Of a stretch of 64,000 nucleotides of DNA, positions 25,860-34,751 are shown one piece after another; position 1 is the stretch's first letter; every line of letters begins with the position of its first letter. Origin of the DNA: Lactobacillus sp. W8174. GTDB taxonomy: Bacteria > Bacillota > Bacilli > Lactobacillales > Lactobacillaceae. Where the stretch lies: positions 186,001 to 250,000 of the forward strand of contig NZ_JACFRN010000004.1 in NCBI RefSeq assembly GCF_016100975.1, read 5' to 3'. Position numbers and translations under genes: made by a program. The notes under the pieces are model-generated. The model was not told the DNA's origin. It saw only the letters and a program-made list of their open reading frames with translations, and ran no database searches.

Positions 25860-26978
25860 ATGAAGCGAACTTATTTTAAGGCAAATTTTAATATTGCACG
25901 CAAATCAAAGAAAAATATTCTGTTAATGGGCGCTTTGGTTTTATTCATGGTTCTCTTTGTACTAGTGGTTGAAGCTCAAAACTTGGGAGATAACTACCGT
26001 CAGTGGCGCTCATACTATGATTCTCTTGAGGTTAATATCAGTTATTTTGACAGCAGTCTATTACGCAAACAAGAATATAAAGAGACTTATGACAATTTAA
26101 ACGCCCAGGAAGGCAGCATTGCCAGTTTGCAAAATGGAGAAGTTTTAAGTGATCCGCAAACTTATCTAGACGGATCGATCACGTTATTTCAAACCATGTT
26201 AGATGGCTACCGCAATAATTATCTGGGTGCCAGCACATTGAATGTTCCACCCAAATATCAATTGCATCAAAGATTAGTTACGTATAAATATCTATATCGT
26301 CATCATATACCAGCAGCTATGAATTCAAAGGCATCAGCAACGTATCTAATCTATATTCTCAATTTTGTGGCTATTTTTATTTTCTTTTATATTTTGCTTA
26401 TTTCTAATGATGTGTGGATGGTTAAGTTGGATCATGATACGGTTTTACGCAATATCCCTTATCGTGTAGAAGATGAGGTTAAAGGCAAAACCATGATCAA
26501 TTTAGCTTTAGCCTTGGGTCCTTTATTTATTGGACTAGTCGGTGCATATCTTTTTGCCGGCTTACGAAATGGCTTTCGCAGTTTAAATTATCCTAACGTT
26601 TTTTACTTTAATAAAATAATAGCAATCCCTGTCTGGCTGGATTGTTTGCTCTTTTTACTTTATACCGCAGTATTGGTAGTATTTGTGACCAGTTTAACTT
26701 TACTTCTTAACCAGTTGACTAAAAATGTATATCTCTCTACCTTTATTGGTATTGCTCTATATGTATTAACGTATTTGCCTGCCAAAATGCTTAAATTTAT
26801 TGCTTGGCTGCCATCTGCATATTTAAATGTTAATGATGCGCTTAATGGCACTGTGGCAAGTAAAACAGGATTTGCAGGGCTAAACCTTGTCACCAGCGGC
26901 TGTATCCTATTAGTTTGGTCATTTATTTTGATCATGTGGTTCAGACACCTGGTTAATAAAGGAGGTATTGCACGATGA
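25860..26978 (+). CDS. ABC transporter permease-like protein, first of pair
   Basis: 372 residues. One membrane helix (about 20-38) anchors a polar extracellular stretch of about 130 residues, followed by five or six helices (about 158-372). This is the plan of ABC-2-type permeases of bacitracin/lantibiotic-immunity kind. It overlaps the next permease gene by 4 bases (ATGA) and is followed by an ATPase gene. The three form one operon for a heteromeric transporter. The substrate is unknown; an Rgg regulator sits convergently at the end. The start is the ATG after a weak AGGTAGG. Confidence 0.75.
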   Translation: MKRTYFKANFNIARKSKKNILLMGALVLFMVLFVLVVEAQNLGDNYRQWRSYYDSLEVNISYFDSSLLRKQEYKETYDNLNAQEGSIASLQNGEVLSDPQTYLDGSITLFQTMLDGYRNNYLGASTLNVPPKYQLHQRLVTYKYLYRHHIPAAMNSKASATYLIYILNFVAIFIFFYILLISNDVWMVKLDHDTVLRNIPYRVEDEVKGKTMINLALALGPLFIGLVGAYLFAGLRNGFRSLNYPNVFYFNKIIAIPVWLDCLLFLLYTAVLVVFVTSLTLLLNQLTKNVYLSTFIGIALYVLTYLPAKMLKFIAWLPSAYLNVNDALNGTVASKTGFAGLNLVTSGCILLVWSFILIMWFRHLVNKGGIAR

Positions 26979-28237
26979 AATGGCGTTATTTCCTCTTTCA
27001 GTTGAAGGCTTTTTTGGTTAATCCCAAAAATATTGGACTGTTTATTGCTACTGTGATTATGTCTTTATATTTTAGTCTGGTCAGTGTGCCTAACCGCCAA
27101 GTAATTGAACAGGTCGATGCCAAACCTATCAGAAAGGAATATATTGACGATACAGCCTTTCTGAAAGTGGCGAGGCAAGAGATTGCTTATTCCAAAAAGC
27201 CAGGTTATGATTATATTCCTAGCAAAGGGGCGGTGGACGCTGTCAGTACTTACCCGCAGGTCTTATCTTATGATAAAAAAATATTGCGTGCTATAAAGAA
27301 AAAAGACTGGGATGCTTATGCTAAATACGCCAGTGCTCGTTATCAATATATTGACGAGTTAATCTTTGTAGAAGGTAACCAAAACTTTTTGTATCCAGCT
27401 GCGTATAATCAAAATGATAATTTTAAACAAGATGGTCATTTTGGCTATCAACGGACGTATCACTTGTATAACGCACTTTTAGCCGGTAAAAAGGATAAGC
27501 AAACAGGGCTGAATAAAAACATTTTGGAAGAGCGCACAGCATTACAAGTAATTCAAAACTCACTTTCTGGCTGGACAGTCTTAATCATGGTAGTGATAGT
27601 TTGTTTCTTTGCTGCAGACATTGTGACTAATGACAGGAAATATTATACGGTCTTGGAAAATATTCCTTTAAGTAAACGTACCATTTTATGGTTGAAAACT
27701 GGAGTTGTTGAAGTAGGGGTTTTGCTTGACTTTGTAGTAGCTGGGATAATTGCTCTTCTTTGTATAGCACCTAGATATGGTTTGGGATCATTAAGACTAA
27801 ATACTGTTGATTATTTAGGCAAAATAAACTTCAAAGCAACCTTTAGGACTGAAACACTAGGTATGTATTATTTGCAGTTTATCATTTTTGCAATCATTAT
27901 TTCGTTTATCTTTATCAGGTTGACAATTCTGCTAGCAATCCTTTTGCGTAACGAATATGTTGCCGGCATGCTTAGCAGTTTGTTTGCTATCAGTGCGAAG
28001 ATGCTTTACTTCTCATTGGGCATGGGTTTTGTTTACCCGTTTTTGGAAAAATGGCCTATGACTTATTTTTCTATCGGTGACAGTATTACCGGTAACTTGG
28101 CTTATTTGATGGATGCACCCGGATGGGGCTTTACTGCTGGCTTAGGGCCACTCATTTGTCTGGCACTTGTCATTGAAATTTTACTGTTTTTGTTCACGCA
28201 AATTAAAAGCATCCCTTTAGTTAGACGAGGTGATTAA
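26975..28237 (+). CDS. ABC transporter permease-like protein, second of pair
   Basis: 420 residues. An N-terminal helix (about 14-32) is followed by a large polar domain (about 35-200) and six membrane helices, ending TQIKSIPLVRRGD. It has the same plan as the first permease, so the pair probably arose by duplication. GGAGG lies 9 bases before the ATG. The stop overlaps the upstream region of the ATPase gene, indicating tight co-translation. It may import or export; peptide or antibiotic handling is typical for this arrangement but not shown here. Confidence 0.75.
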   Translation: MKWRYFLFQLKAFLVNPKNIGLFIATVIMSLYFSLVSVPNRQVIEQVDAKPIRKEYIDDTAFLKVARQEIAYSKKPGYDYIPSKGAVDAVSTYPQVLSYDKKILRAIKKKDWDAYAKYASARYQYIDELIFVEGNQNFLYPAAYNQNDNFKQDGHFGYQRTYHLYNALLAGKKDKQTGLNKNILEERTALQVIQNSLSGWTVLIMVVIVCFFAADIVTNDRKYYTVLENIPLSKRTILWLKTGVVEVGVLLDFVVAGIIALLCIAPRYGLGSLRLNTVDYLGKINFKATFRTETLGMYYLQFIIFAIIISFIFIRLTILLAILLRNEYVAGMLSSLFAISAKMLYFSLGMGFVYPFLEKWPMTYFSIGDSITGNLAYLMDAPGWGFTAGLGPLICLALVIEILLFLFTQIKSIPLVRRGD

Positions 28238-28238
28238 A

Positions 28239-29108
28239 ATGTTAAAAATAAAAGATGTCACATTGGCATTTGGAAAGAACGTTGTTTTAGATGACGTTAA
28301 CTTGGAATTTAAGCAGGGCGAGATCGTTGGTCTCGTAGCGCCTAACGGTACGGGGAAGTCGACCTTGATCAACGTTATTTTGCATAATCTGACGCCGCAA
28401 AAAGGGTTTGTTGAATATGAAAATACACGTTATCAAAGCCAAAAAGATACGATAAAATTACACCAGGAAATCTGCTCGTTTCCTGAACAAAGCGACCTGT
28501 TTCCCTTTATGACTGGACGAGATCATCTTAATTTATACGCTGATCTTTGGCACAATTCTGAAAAGCCCGTTGAGCAAATAATTACTGACTTGCAAATGGA
28601 AAATTACGTGGAAAAGAAAGTACAGACTTATTCTTTAGGGATGAAACAGCGACTTTGTTTTGCAATGGTAGTAGCAACTGATTCTCCTGTAATGCTGTTA
28701 GATGAAGTAATGAATGGACTCGATCCGCAGAATGTGGCTTTAATTTCACAGATGCTTCTTAAACTAAAGGATGAAAACAAGTTGATCATTATGGCTTCAC
28801 ACCTTTTGTCTAACTTGCAGCAATATGCTGACAGGGTCTTGTTTATGGGTAAGGGACACATCATTGAAGATTTAGACAATAAAAAGCAAAATAAACGGTA
28901 TTTAAAGATGCAGTCTACCCCTGAAACGACTAAGTTGCTAGCCGATTATGATTACGAAACCTTGCCTAATAACCTGATATTAGTTCCTCTAGAAAAAATT
29001 GAGCAGGATAAGCTGACGCAACTTATAGCCAGCTTAGTTAGAGCTGATATTCAATACGCAGTTGAAAGAATTGATATCGAAGACTTATTTAATAAATTTT
29101 ATGATTAG
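28239..29108 (+). CDS. ABC transporter ATP-binding protein
   Basis: About 289 residues. Walker A is APNGTGKST (first Gly replaced by Ala), Q-loop in FPEQSDLF, signature YSLGMKQR, Walker B VMLLDEVMNGLDP, H-loop MASHLL. It energises the two permeases upstream. The ATG at 28239 is chosen over GTG at 28230 because GAGGTGA lies at the proper distance and covers the GTG. It converges with the Rgg gene with stop codons overlapping by 4 bases and no terminator between them. Confidence 0.9.
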   Translation: MLKIKDVTLAFGKNVVLDDVNLEFKQGEIVGLVAPNGTGKSTLINVILHNLTPQKGFVEYENTRYQSQKDTIKLHQEICSFPEQSDLFPFMTGRDHLNLYADLWHNSEKPVEQIITDLQMENYVEKKVQTYSLGMKQRLCFAMVVATDSPVMLLDEVMNGLDPQNVALISQMLLKLKDENKLIIMASHLLSNLQQYADRVLFMGKGHIIEDLDNKKQNKRYLKMQSTPETTKLLADYDYETLPNNLILVPLEKIEQDKLTQLIASLVRADIQYAVERIDIEDLFNKFYD

Positions 29109-29950
29109 TTTAAAGCTTTAACCTGATTTAATATTTGCAGAAAATAAGCAGCCGTAGTTTGCATGTCCATATTAGTTAAAAAATGAATGATTGAGACAGC
29201 TGCTTCATCATTGGCAGTATTGTGGAATGTAAGAATTGCATTTAAAAATTTGCGCCCAACAATTAACAACATTTCGTTATCTGGTAAGTCAATCTGGTTT
29301 ATTCGTGTAAGTAGTTGGTCTGCAAATTTAAACTGACTTTTTGTAATTAAGCCAATTACAGCTTCAAATAATGCTGCTATACTAAAATGAAATGTACCTT
29401 CTCCTGCTTTTTTAATAAAAGAAATATTGCTGATAACCTGAACAGAGATTTGGTAAATAATTCTAGGATTAATAATAGGTATAACATTGGCAAACAGTGA
29501 AAGAAATTCATGGCCCCAAACAGTTATCTTACTTAATTGGTGGTTTAATTCATTTTGCTGGGCTATAGGAAAAATATTATGCTGTGAAGTTTTATAATAC
29601 AAACTACAGGCGATTGCCGCATAATCGAGGTCAAAAGGATCTTGACTTGACTCGTATTTATTTAATGCCGCTTGAGCCAGTTTTTCCAAATAATCTCTGT
29701 CGTGGTTATTCCAAGATTCTTCTAAAATTTGGGCAATGTGATCCTGTGGGTCGAGTTTAGCAAGCGCAATATATTCAGTTGCCGATAAACTAATTCTTTC
29801 GCACAGTTTTAATACCCGGTTAAAATCCATATGGCCTTGATTATTTTCCCAGCGAGAAAGCATTTGAATAGAACAAATGCCTGCGGCAGCTTCTTTAAGC
29901 GTAATATGCTGTTTTTTCCTTAATTGTTTAAATTCAATTCCTGACTGCAT
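29105..29950 (-). CDS. Rgg/GadR/MutR-type transcriptional regulator
   Basis: 281 residues: an N-terminal HTH (about 5-60; ITLKEAAAGICSIQMLSRWENNQG) and an all-helical C-terminal repeat domain, as in Rgg proteins that bind short peptides. It is divergent from the ABC exporter at 30090 and shares with it a region holding an 18-bp palindrome. It likely controls that exporter, perhaps in response to a peptide. I found no convincing pheromone gene next to it. Peptide sensing is therefore family inference only. Confidence 0.82.
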   Translation of the reverse strand: MQSGIEFKQLRKKQHITLKEAAAGICSIQMLSRWENNQGHMDFNRVLKLCERISLSATEYIALAKLDPQDHIAQILEESWNNHDRDYLEKLAQAALNKYESSQDPFDLDYAAIACSLYYKTSQHNIFPIAQQNELNHQLSKITVWGHEFLSLFANVIPIINPRIIYQISVQVISNISFIKKAGEGTFHFSIAALFEAVIGLITKSQFKFADQLLTRINQIDLPDNEMLLIVGRKFLNAILTFHNTANDEAAVSIIHFLTNMDMQTTAAYFLQILNQVKALN

Positions 29951-29984
29951 GTTATTTCGTCCTTTTTAAGATATTATGCACTTT

Positions 29985-30002
29985 TTTCTCATATATGAGA
30001 AA
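29985..30002. promoter_or_regulatory. 18-bp perfect palindrome, likely Rgg operator
   Basis: TTTCTCATATATGAGAAA is centred in the 139-base divergent region between the Rgg gene and the ABC exporter. Confidence 0.6.
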
Positions 30003-30089
30003 TAAAAAAACCAGAAAAATAATTCATGCTTTAATATGTTTAATCAAAAAATATCTTAACCGTTTTAATAATAAAGAAGGAGTAGAAAA

Positions 30090-31688
30090 ATGCAATCTTC
30101 ATTAAAATTTGCACCTAAATGGAAACTCGTTGCCTACACACTTTTAGCAGTAGTAATGGCATTTGGCAATGTGGTAATTGCATATGTCACTAAGATCATG
30201 TTAAATGCAGCGCAATATCGTCAAGGCGATAGTGGCAATTTAATTAGAATTGCCGGCATTGGTGCTGCAACAATCTTAATTATTATGCTGTCTAATTTTG
30301 TGTACCGTTATATCAAGTACGCTATTATTCAGGATGTCAATGTTTATCTTAAAGACAAAACGATGAGCTACCTGATTGAACAACGCAGTGACTCACAAAA
30401 GGATGGTTTAAGTCTGATGACGAACGATCTTAAACAGATTGAGACGTCTAAGACTACAAATGAATTAATGATCATTGCAGAATTAGTATCTTTTTTGCTA
30501 TCAGTAGTAGTTGGTTTAATCAATTCCTGGATTTTAACATTAATTTTTATGGTAACTACTTTAATTCCTGGACTAGTGCAAAGGGCTTTTACCAAAACAA
30601 TTCAAGCCAAAGCAAAAGTTTGGGAGACAAATAACGTCGCATACACTCAGAGTGTAAATGACGGGTTAAACGGAGCGCAGACTGTCGGCTTATACGATGC
30701 CCAAAGTTCGACTATTAGTAAAGTAGTTAATAGTGCCAAAAGAATGGAAGAAGCATTAAAGAACTTAAACTTCACACAAGCTGCAGCGGGAGAAGTCATT
30801 ATGGCTTTTGCAGATATTTTTAGCTTTATATTGCCGTTTCTAGTAGGAGCCATCTTAATGCTGCAAGGACAGATCGGTGTTGGTACTTTAATTATGATAG
30901 TGCAACTATCTAATGAATTTATTAACCCGATAGTTAATATTTTTGAACAATTAAATGCAATCAAGTCTACTAAGCCGATGTGGGATAAAGTAGAGCAGGC
31001 TCTGTCTTTTTCAGCTAACAGTACTAAAAATGCAAAAACTGGTAAATTTACTGGTTTGAAAGTTGAAGATGCAACTTACAGTCAAGGTGGCAGAGCGATT
31101 TTTACTCACCTTAATTTGACAGTTGCTCCGAACGAAAAAATCTTGCTCATGGCACCAAGTGGTTGGGGTAAGACTACGTTGTTAAATTTAATGTTAGGTA
31201 AAATTAAACCTAGTGAAGGTCATGTTTATATTGATGGTGAAGACGTCACTGGCAACTGGACCAAAGTCCACGATAATTTCAGTTACGTTAACCAAAAGCC
31301 GTTTATCTTTGATGATACAATTAAGTTTAATATTCTATTAGGGCGGAAGGCTTCTCCAGCAAGTTTGGCTAAAGCAGTTGAATCGGCGGGACTAACTGAA
31401 CTCGTGGATGAAAAAGGCTGGGATTATCAGGTTGGTGAAAAAGGAGCAAACTTATCTGGGGGACAAATCCAAAGAATTGAAATTGCGCGTGCTTTTCTCT
31501 CTGAACGGCCCGTATTGCTGGCAGATGAAGCTACTAGTGCCCTTGATCCAGAGCTGTCACTTGCAATTCATAAAACGTTATTAAAAAAGCCTAATTTGGC
31601 AGTAATTGAAGTGGCTCATAAAATTTCTACCGCTGAAAAATCGTTGTTTGATCGAATAATTAATTTAAATGGAGAAAATGAAGAATAA
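30090..31688 (+). CDS. ABC exporter, fused membrane and ATPase domains
   Basis: 532 residues: a six-helix exporter domain (about 1-300) and an ATPase with Walker A APSGWGKTT (again Ala in the first position), signature LSGGQIQRIEIARA, Walker B VLLADEATSALD and an H-loop VAHKI. It is a paralogue of the exporter at 21240. AAGGAG precedes the ATG. A DUF2087 gene overlaps its end by 20 bases. The divergent Rgg gene and the shared palindrome suggest regulated export. The substrate is unknown. Confidence 0.87.
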   Translation: MQSSLKFAPKWKLVAYTLLAVVMAFGNVVIAYVTKIMLNAAQYRQGDSGNLIRIAGIGAATILIIMLSNFVYRYIKYAIIQDVNVYLKDKTMSYLIEQRSDSQKDGLSLMTNDLKQIETSKTTNELMIIAELVSFLLSVVVGLINSWILTLIFMVTTLIPGLVQRAFTKTIQAKAKVWETNNVAYTQSVNDGLNGAQTVGLYDAQSSTISKVVNSAKRMEEALKNLNFTQAAAGEVIMAFADIFSFILPFLVGAILMLQGQIGVGTLIMIVQLSNEFINPIVNIFEQLNAIKSTKPMWDKVEQALSFSANSTKNAKTGKFTGLKVEDATYSQGGRAIFTHLNLTVAPNEKILLMAPSGWGKTTLLNLMLGKIKPSEGHVYIDGEDVTGNWTKVHDNFSYVNQKPFIFDDTIKFNILLGRKASPASLAKAVESAGLTELVDEKGWDYQVGEKGANLSGGQIQRIEIARAFLSERPVLLADEATSALDPELSLAIHKTLLKKPNLAVIEVAHKISTAEKSLFDRIINLNGENEE

Positions 31689-31944
31689 AGAAGTATTAAT
31701 GCGCTATGTTGATAATGATGGAGTTGTTAAAGTTTGGCCTGGTAAGGCTAAAAACCGGCTGTTGATTTTACAATATTTGGCAACTAAATTTGAACCAGCA
31801 AAAAAATATTCTGAACAGGAAGTGAACCTGATTTTAATGCACTTTGTGTCAGATTATGTTACCAGAAGGCGAGATTTGATTGAAAATCATCTTTTAAAGA
31901 GAACGGATGATGGTCGAATTTACTGGCTAAATGAGAAAAATTAA
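31669..31944 (+). CDS. DUF2087-family protein
   Basis: 91 residues with the DUF2087 pattern: WPGKAKNRLLILQYLATKFE, KKYSEQEVNLILMHF, YVTRRRDLIENHLLKR and DGRIYWLNE. The fold resembles a winged helix, and the domain is often fused to small DNA-binding regions. It overlaps the end of the exporter gene, so translation is coupled. An internal ATG at 31678 is an alternative start; neither has an ideal ribosome site. It may be a regulator of the exporter operon. Confidence 0.75.
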   Translation: MEKMKNKEVLMRYVDNDGVVKVWPGKAKNRLLILQYLATKFEPAKKYSEQEVNLILMHFVSDYVTRRRDLIENHLLKRTDDGRIYWLNEKN

Positions 31945-31954
31945 GAAATAGAAT

Positions 31955-31995
31955 ATTAATATACCTCCAAATTTAGCAAAATTTGAAGGTATTAT
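31955..31995 (+). terminator. Hairpin after the exporter operon
   Basis: AATATACCTCCAAATTT pairs with AAATTTGAAGGTATT with one mismatch. Only a short T-rich tail follows, so termination may be weak. Confidence 0.5.
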
Positions 31996-32133
31996 TGCGC
32001 TAAAGATAGTTCAAGTGGCTGCAAAATCAAATATAGATTTTAATTTCAAAACTGCAAGCACTTTACCATAAATGACAATAAAATAGCCTTTATATCGTAT
32101 AATAGCTCTGAGAGTCTTACGAGTGAAAATACT

Positions 32134-32556
32134 ATGGAGACAGCGATTAGCAGACTATTAAAGAGTAGGAATATTAATATTGTAGATGTTGCTAAGAAAA
32201 GTGCAGTTTCTGCTAGTACTTTAAGAAAAGCAGCAGTTAGGCCACTTGAAACTTGGTCGGTAAGAGTGCTTAATGCTTTTGCAACTGGTTTAAATGAAAG
32301 AGCGGGCGATCTACTAAATATGTTACAACCCAAAGAATATAAACTTGATATTAACGATGAAAAACAAACTATTCAGGGTGTTTATGTGTCTGACAAAGCT
32401 ATGTATCTTGAGCTAAGAGGAGTTATTGAGGCTAGTCATTTAGAAGGTTGGAACCCAACTAAAAAAGATATTGAGAGCGTATTAGATGGAGTTCTTAATC
32501 CAGACCCAGAGGAGGTTAAAGAAATTATGGAAATTTGGGAGGGCAGCGATGAGTGA
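32134..32556 (+). CDS. HTH-type antitoxin of a Fic toxin (VbhA-like C-terminus)
   Basis: 140 residues. The N-terminal part is a short HTH (INIVDVAKKSAVSASTLRKAA). The C-terminal part contains IEASHLEGWNPT, which resembles the inhibitory helix of VbhA-type antitoxins that blocks the ATP site of a partner Fic protein; the usual Ser is shifted by one residue. The stop overlaps the start of a broken fic gene (ATGAGTGA), which supports the assignment. With the toxin destroyed it may be a leftover, or may still guard against Fic proteins such as that at 10093. This is inference. Confidence 0.6.
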   Translation: METAISRLLKSRNINIVDVAKKSAVSASTLRKAAVRPLETWSVRVLNAFATGLNERAGDLLNMLQPKEYKLDINDEKQTIQGVYVSDKAMYLELRGVIEASHLEGWNPTKKDIESVLDGVLNPDPEEVKEIMEIWEGSDE

Positions 32557-32806
32557 CTGGATTAAAGATACACTATATGACAATGGTGTAATGAAAAATA
32601 AGTGAAATTTTATTTGGCGGTATATCCGATTTGGAAGGTAAATATTGTGCGGGTAATTTTCAAAAAATGGCTATGAACTTTTCGATCGCTCACGCTTTGA
32701 TTACGCAGAGAAAAATATCAATGACATTATTCATGAGCAACAGAAACAGGTAGGTTTAGCAGCAACAGACTATGCCAAATTACTTAAACTTCATGCAATC
32801 ATTTAG
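32549..32806 (+). pseudogene. Broken Fic-family toxin gene
   Basis: It starts MSDWIKDTLYDNGVMKNK and meets a stop at once. In shifting frames it continues ILFGGISDLEGKYCAGNF (Fic family: 'LEGxYCAGxF'), then ELFDRSRFDYAEKNINDIIHEQQ and TDYAKLLKLHAII before a stop. The HPFxxGNGR active site is absent. At least two frame changes and a large deletion are evident. Confidence 0.65.
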
Positions 32807-32856
32807 AGAAGGTAATGGTCTTAGCTGTAAGGTATTTTTGTATGCTAGTTAATATC

Positions 32857-32907
32857 AAAATAACCACTTTACTTTTAATTGAAGCAAAAGTGGTTATTTT
32901 AATTTTT
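32857..32907. terminator. Bidirectional terminator
   Basis: AAAATAACCACTTT / AAAGTGGTTATTTT, with T-rich flanks on both strands. It ends the reductase operon read from the right. Confidence 0.85.
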
Positions 32908-32928
32908 AGAATTTATAAAGAAATTATA

Positions 32929-34740
32929 TTATTTGATTTTTGCTAATGCATCATCTACGGCGCTTTTAACAGCTTTCGATGTCAGCGAAGCCCCAGAAAC
33001 TGCGTCAACATTGGTTGAATTAGATTCAATAATGTTGTGAAGCAAAGGTTTAATGATTTTTTGGCCAATTTCCTTAGTTTCACTTTGTTTGATGACATTG
33101 ATATCTTGGATATTTTGGTTATTTTTATCCATGGTTACTTTGACCACAAACTCATTTCCCATGCCTTGATCACTTTTACCAAGAAACTGATTTGCACCAA
33201 GCTGGTAGTTTTCTGCTTGTTCGTCACTAGCTAGAATTTTAGGGTCAAGTGGGGCAACATTTTCTGCTTTTTCTCCTGGTTCTTGAGTGACATTTTCTCC
33301 AGCAATTTTACCGAATATCAACAGCTCTGCAACATCTTGACCAGCTTGATATTGATTAGTGGTTATACTACCGGCTTCGCCAGCACTATATAAGCCCTTA
33401 ATTACCGAACCATCTGGCTTTAAAACCTCAGCTTTTTCGTTTTTGCGTGGACCTCCCTGAGTGTTTAAAGCTGCAGGCTGCAACTTAATTGCGTATATTT
33501 GTCCATCATCAAGTGGGGTCATTGTTTGGCCGCTTCTGCTAAATGAATAATCCTTACCTAATTTTGCAAGTTCGTTAAAGTCCTTAACTGTGTTGCCAAA
33601 AATGGTTGAATCAAAATTAAGTTTTGCGGCAAGTTCACTAATAGAGGAGGCTGTAATTGCTTTATTTAAAGCAGATTGTAATGCGCCATCCTGTATTTTT
33701 TCCAATTTGGCTTTTTGCTTTTGATCAAAAATAATCCAAGATTGTGTAGTCAAATATGGGTGTCTGCCAAAACCATGAATAAACAGATAGCCGGCTTTAG
33801 AATGCTGGTCTTCTGCAAAGTAACGTGTACCATCATTACCTACAACAAAAATACTGCCTGTGTATAGTTCCGGCCAAGTGTATGCTAAAATGCCCCGCTG
33901 GCCATTTGCAACTGCATAAGTCAAACCGTGATATAAGCCACCGCCATTGTAAACACTTGTGTGCCACTGATCAGCACCAACTTCAATACTTAAATTGATA
34001 GAATCTCCCTTATTATATAGAGTGCCCATTGGCACCATTTTAGGAACACCTAAGTAATCCTGAATTCGCTTAGGATCGTTTTCAAAACCTCCAGCTGTGA
34101 GAACAACTCCTTTTTTGGCGTGGACATATACTTCTTGTCCATGTCTGTGGATTACTGCTCCTACAACTTTGCCGGTTGAGTCTTGCACTAAGTGAATAGC
34201 CGGAGATTCGTACCAAATAGTAATATGATCCAGGCGTTTCATGACCTCATTTCTGAGGACTTTCCATAAAGCTCCGTCTTCAATTTGCTGCCCATCATGT
34301 ACAGTGTATAAGTCATAGTCGGAAGCTCCCGGATAGTCAGGATAATCAGGGAAATCTCCTTTGACCGATTGAACTGCTGGTCTGTCTGGATGTGCTAAAA
34401 AGCTGAAAGGTTCAACATGAAGGTATTTTTTTAAGTAATTAGGCATATCAGCTACGCCATCAACAAAAGTATCTATGATTTCTTGATTAAGCTCAAAGGG
34501 TGCTGTCATTTTGGAATAGTATTTTTGATAAGAAGATTTGCTTTTAGTACCTGCAATCATTTGTCCACAATAACGAGTATTACCACCTTCGTGGCCAACG
34601 GGTGCAACATCTGTTAAAAGCACTTTGCAATGATTGTCAGCAGCGAACCTTGCGGCGGTAGCGCCTGCTCCTCCAAAACCAATAACTATAACATCAAAGT
34701 CAGCCTGCCATTTAAAATTGTTAATTTGTGTTGATAGCAT
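32929..34740 (-). CDS. Flavocytochrome-type reductase with C-terminal FMN-binding domain
   Basis: 603 residues. Residues about 12-480 are a fumarate reductase/succinate dehydrogenase-like FAD domain: dinucleotide motif VIGFGGAGATAARFA, GGFENDPKR, and C-terminal GSITTNQYQAGQDVAELL. Residues about 520-603 are an FMN_bind domain ending VDAVSGASLTSKAV, where the last Ser/Thr of the motif is normally linked to FMN by ApbE. No signal peptide is present, so it acts in the cytosol, using fumarate or a related enoate as electron sink. It is last in the operon, 11 bases after the related gene at 34752. The exact acceptor is unknown. Confidence 0.85.
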   Translation of the reverse strand: MLSTQINNFKWQADFDVIVIGFGGAGATAARFAADNHCKVLLTDVAPVGHEGGNTRYCGQMIAGTKSKSSYQKYYSKMTAPFELNQEIIDTFVDGVADMPNYLKKYLHVEPFSFLAHPDRPAVQSVKGDFPDYPDYPGASDYDLYTVHDGQQIEDGALWKVLRNEVMKRLDHITIWYESPAIHLVQDSTGKVVGAVIHRHGQEVYVHAKKGVVLTAGGFENDPKRIQDYLGVPKMVPMGTLYNKGDSINLSIEVGADQWHTSVYNGGGLYHGLTYAVANGQRGILAYTWPELYTGSIFVVGNDGTRYFAEDQHSKAGYLFIHGFGRHPYLTTQSWIIFDQKQKAKLEKIQDGALQSALNKAITASSISELAAKLNFDSTIFGNTVKDFNELAKLGKDYSFSRSGQTMTPLDDGQIYAIKLQPAALNTQGGPRKNEKAEVLKPDGSVIKGLYSAGEAGSITTNQYQAGQDVAELLIFGKIAGENVTQEPGEKAENVAPLDPKILASDEQAENYQLGANQFLGKSDQGMGNEFVVKVTMDKNNQNIQDINVIKQSETKEIGQKIIKPLLHNIIESNSTNVDAVSGASLTSKAVKSAVDDALAKIK

Positions 34741-34751
34741 TTTTAAATCCT

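Noticed and set aside
29951-30089. Short peptide pheromone gene next to the Rgg regulator (MFNQKIS frame near 30038)
   Set aside because: Seven codons, not hydrophobic, no ribosome site; does not resemble known SHP or SIP peptides.
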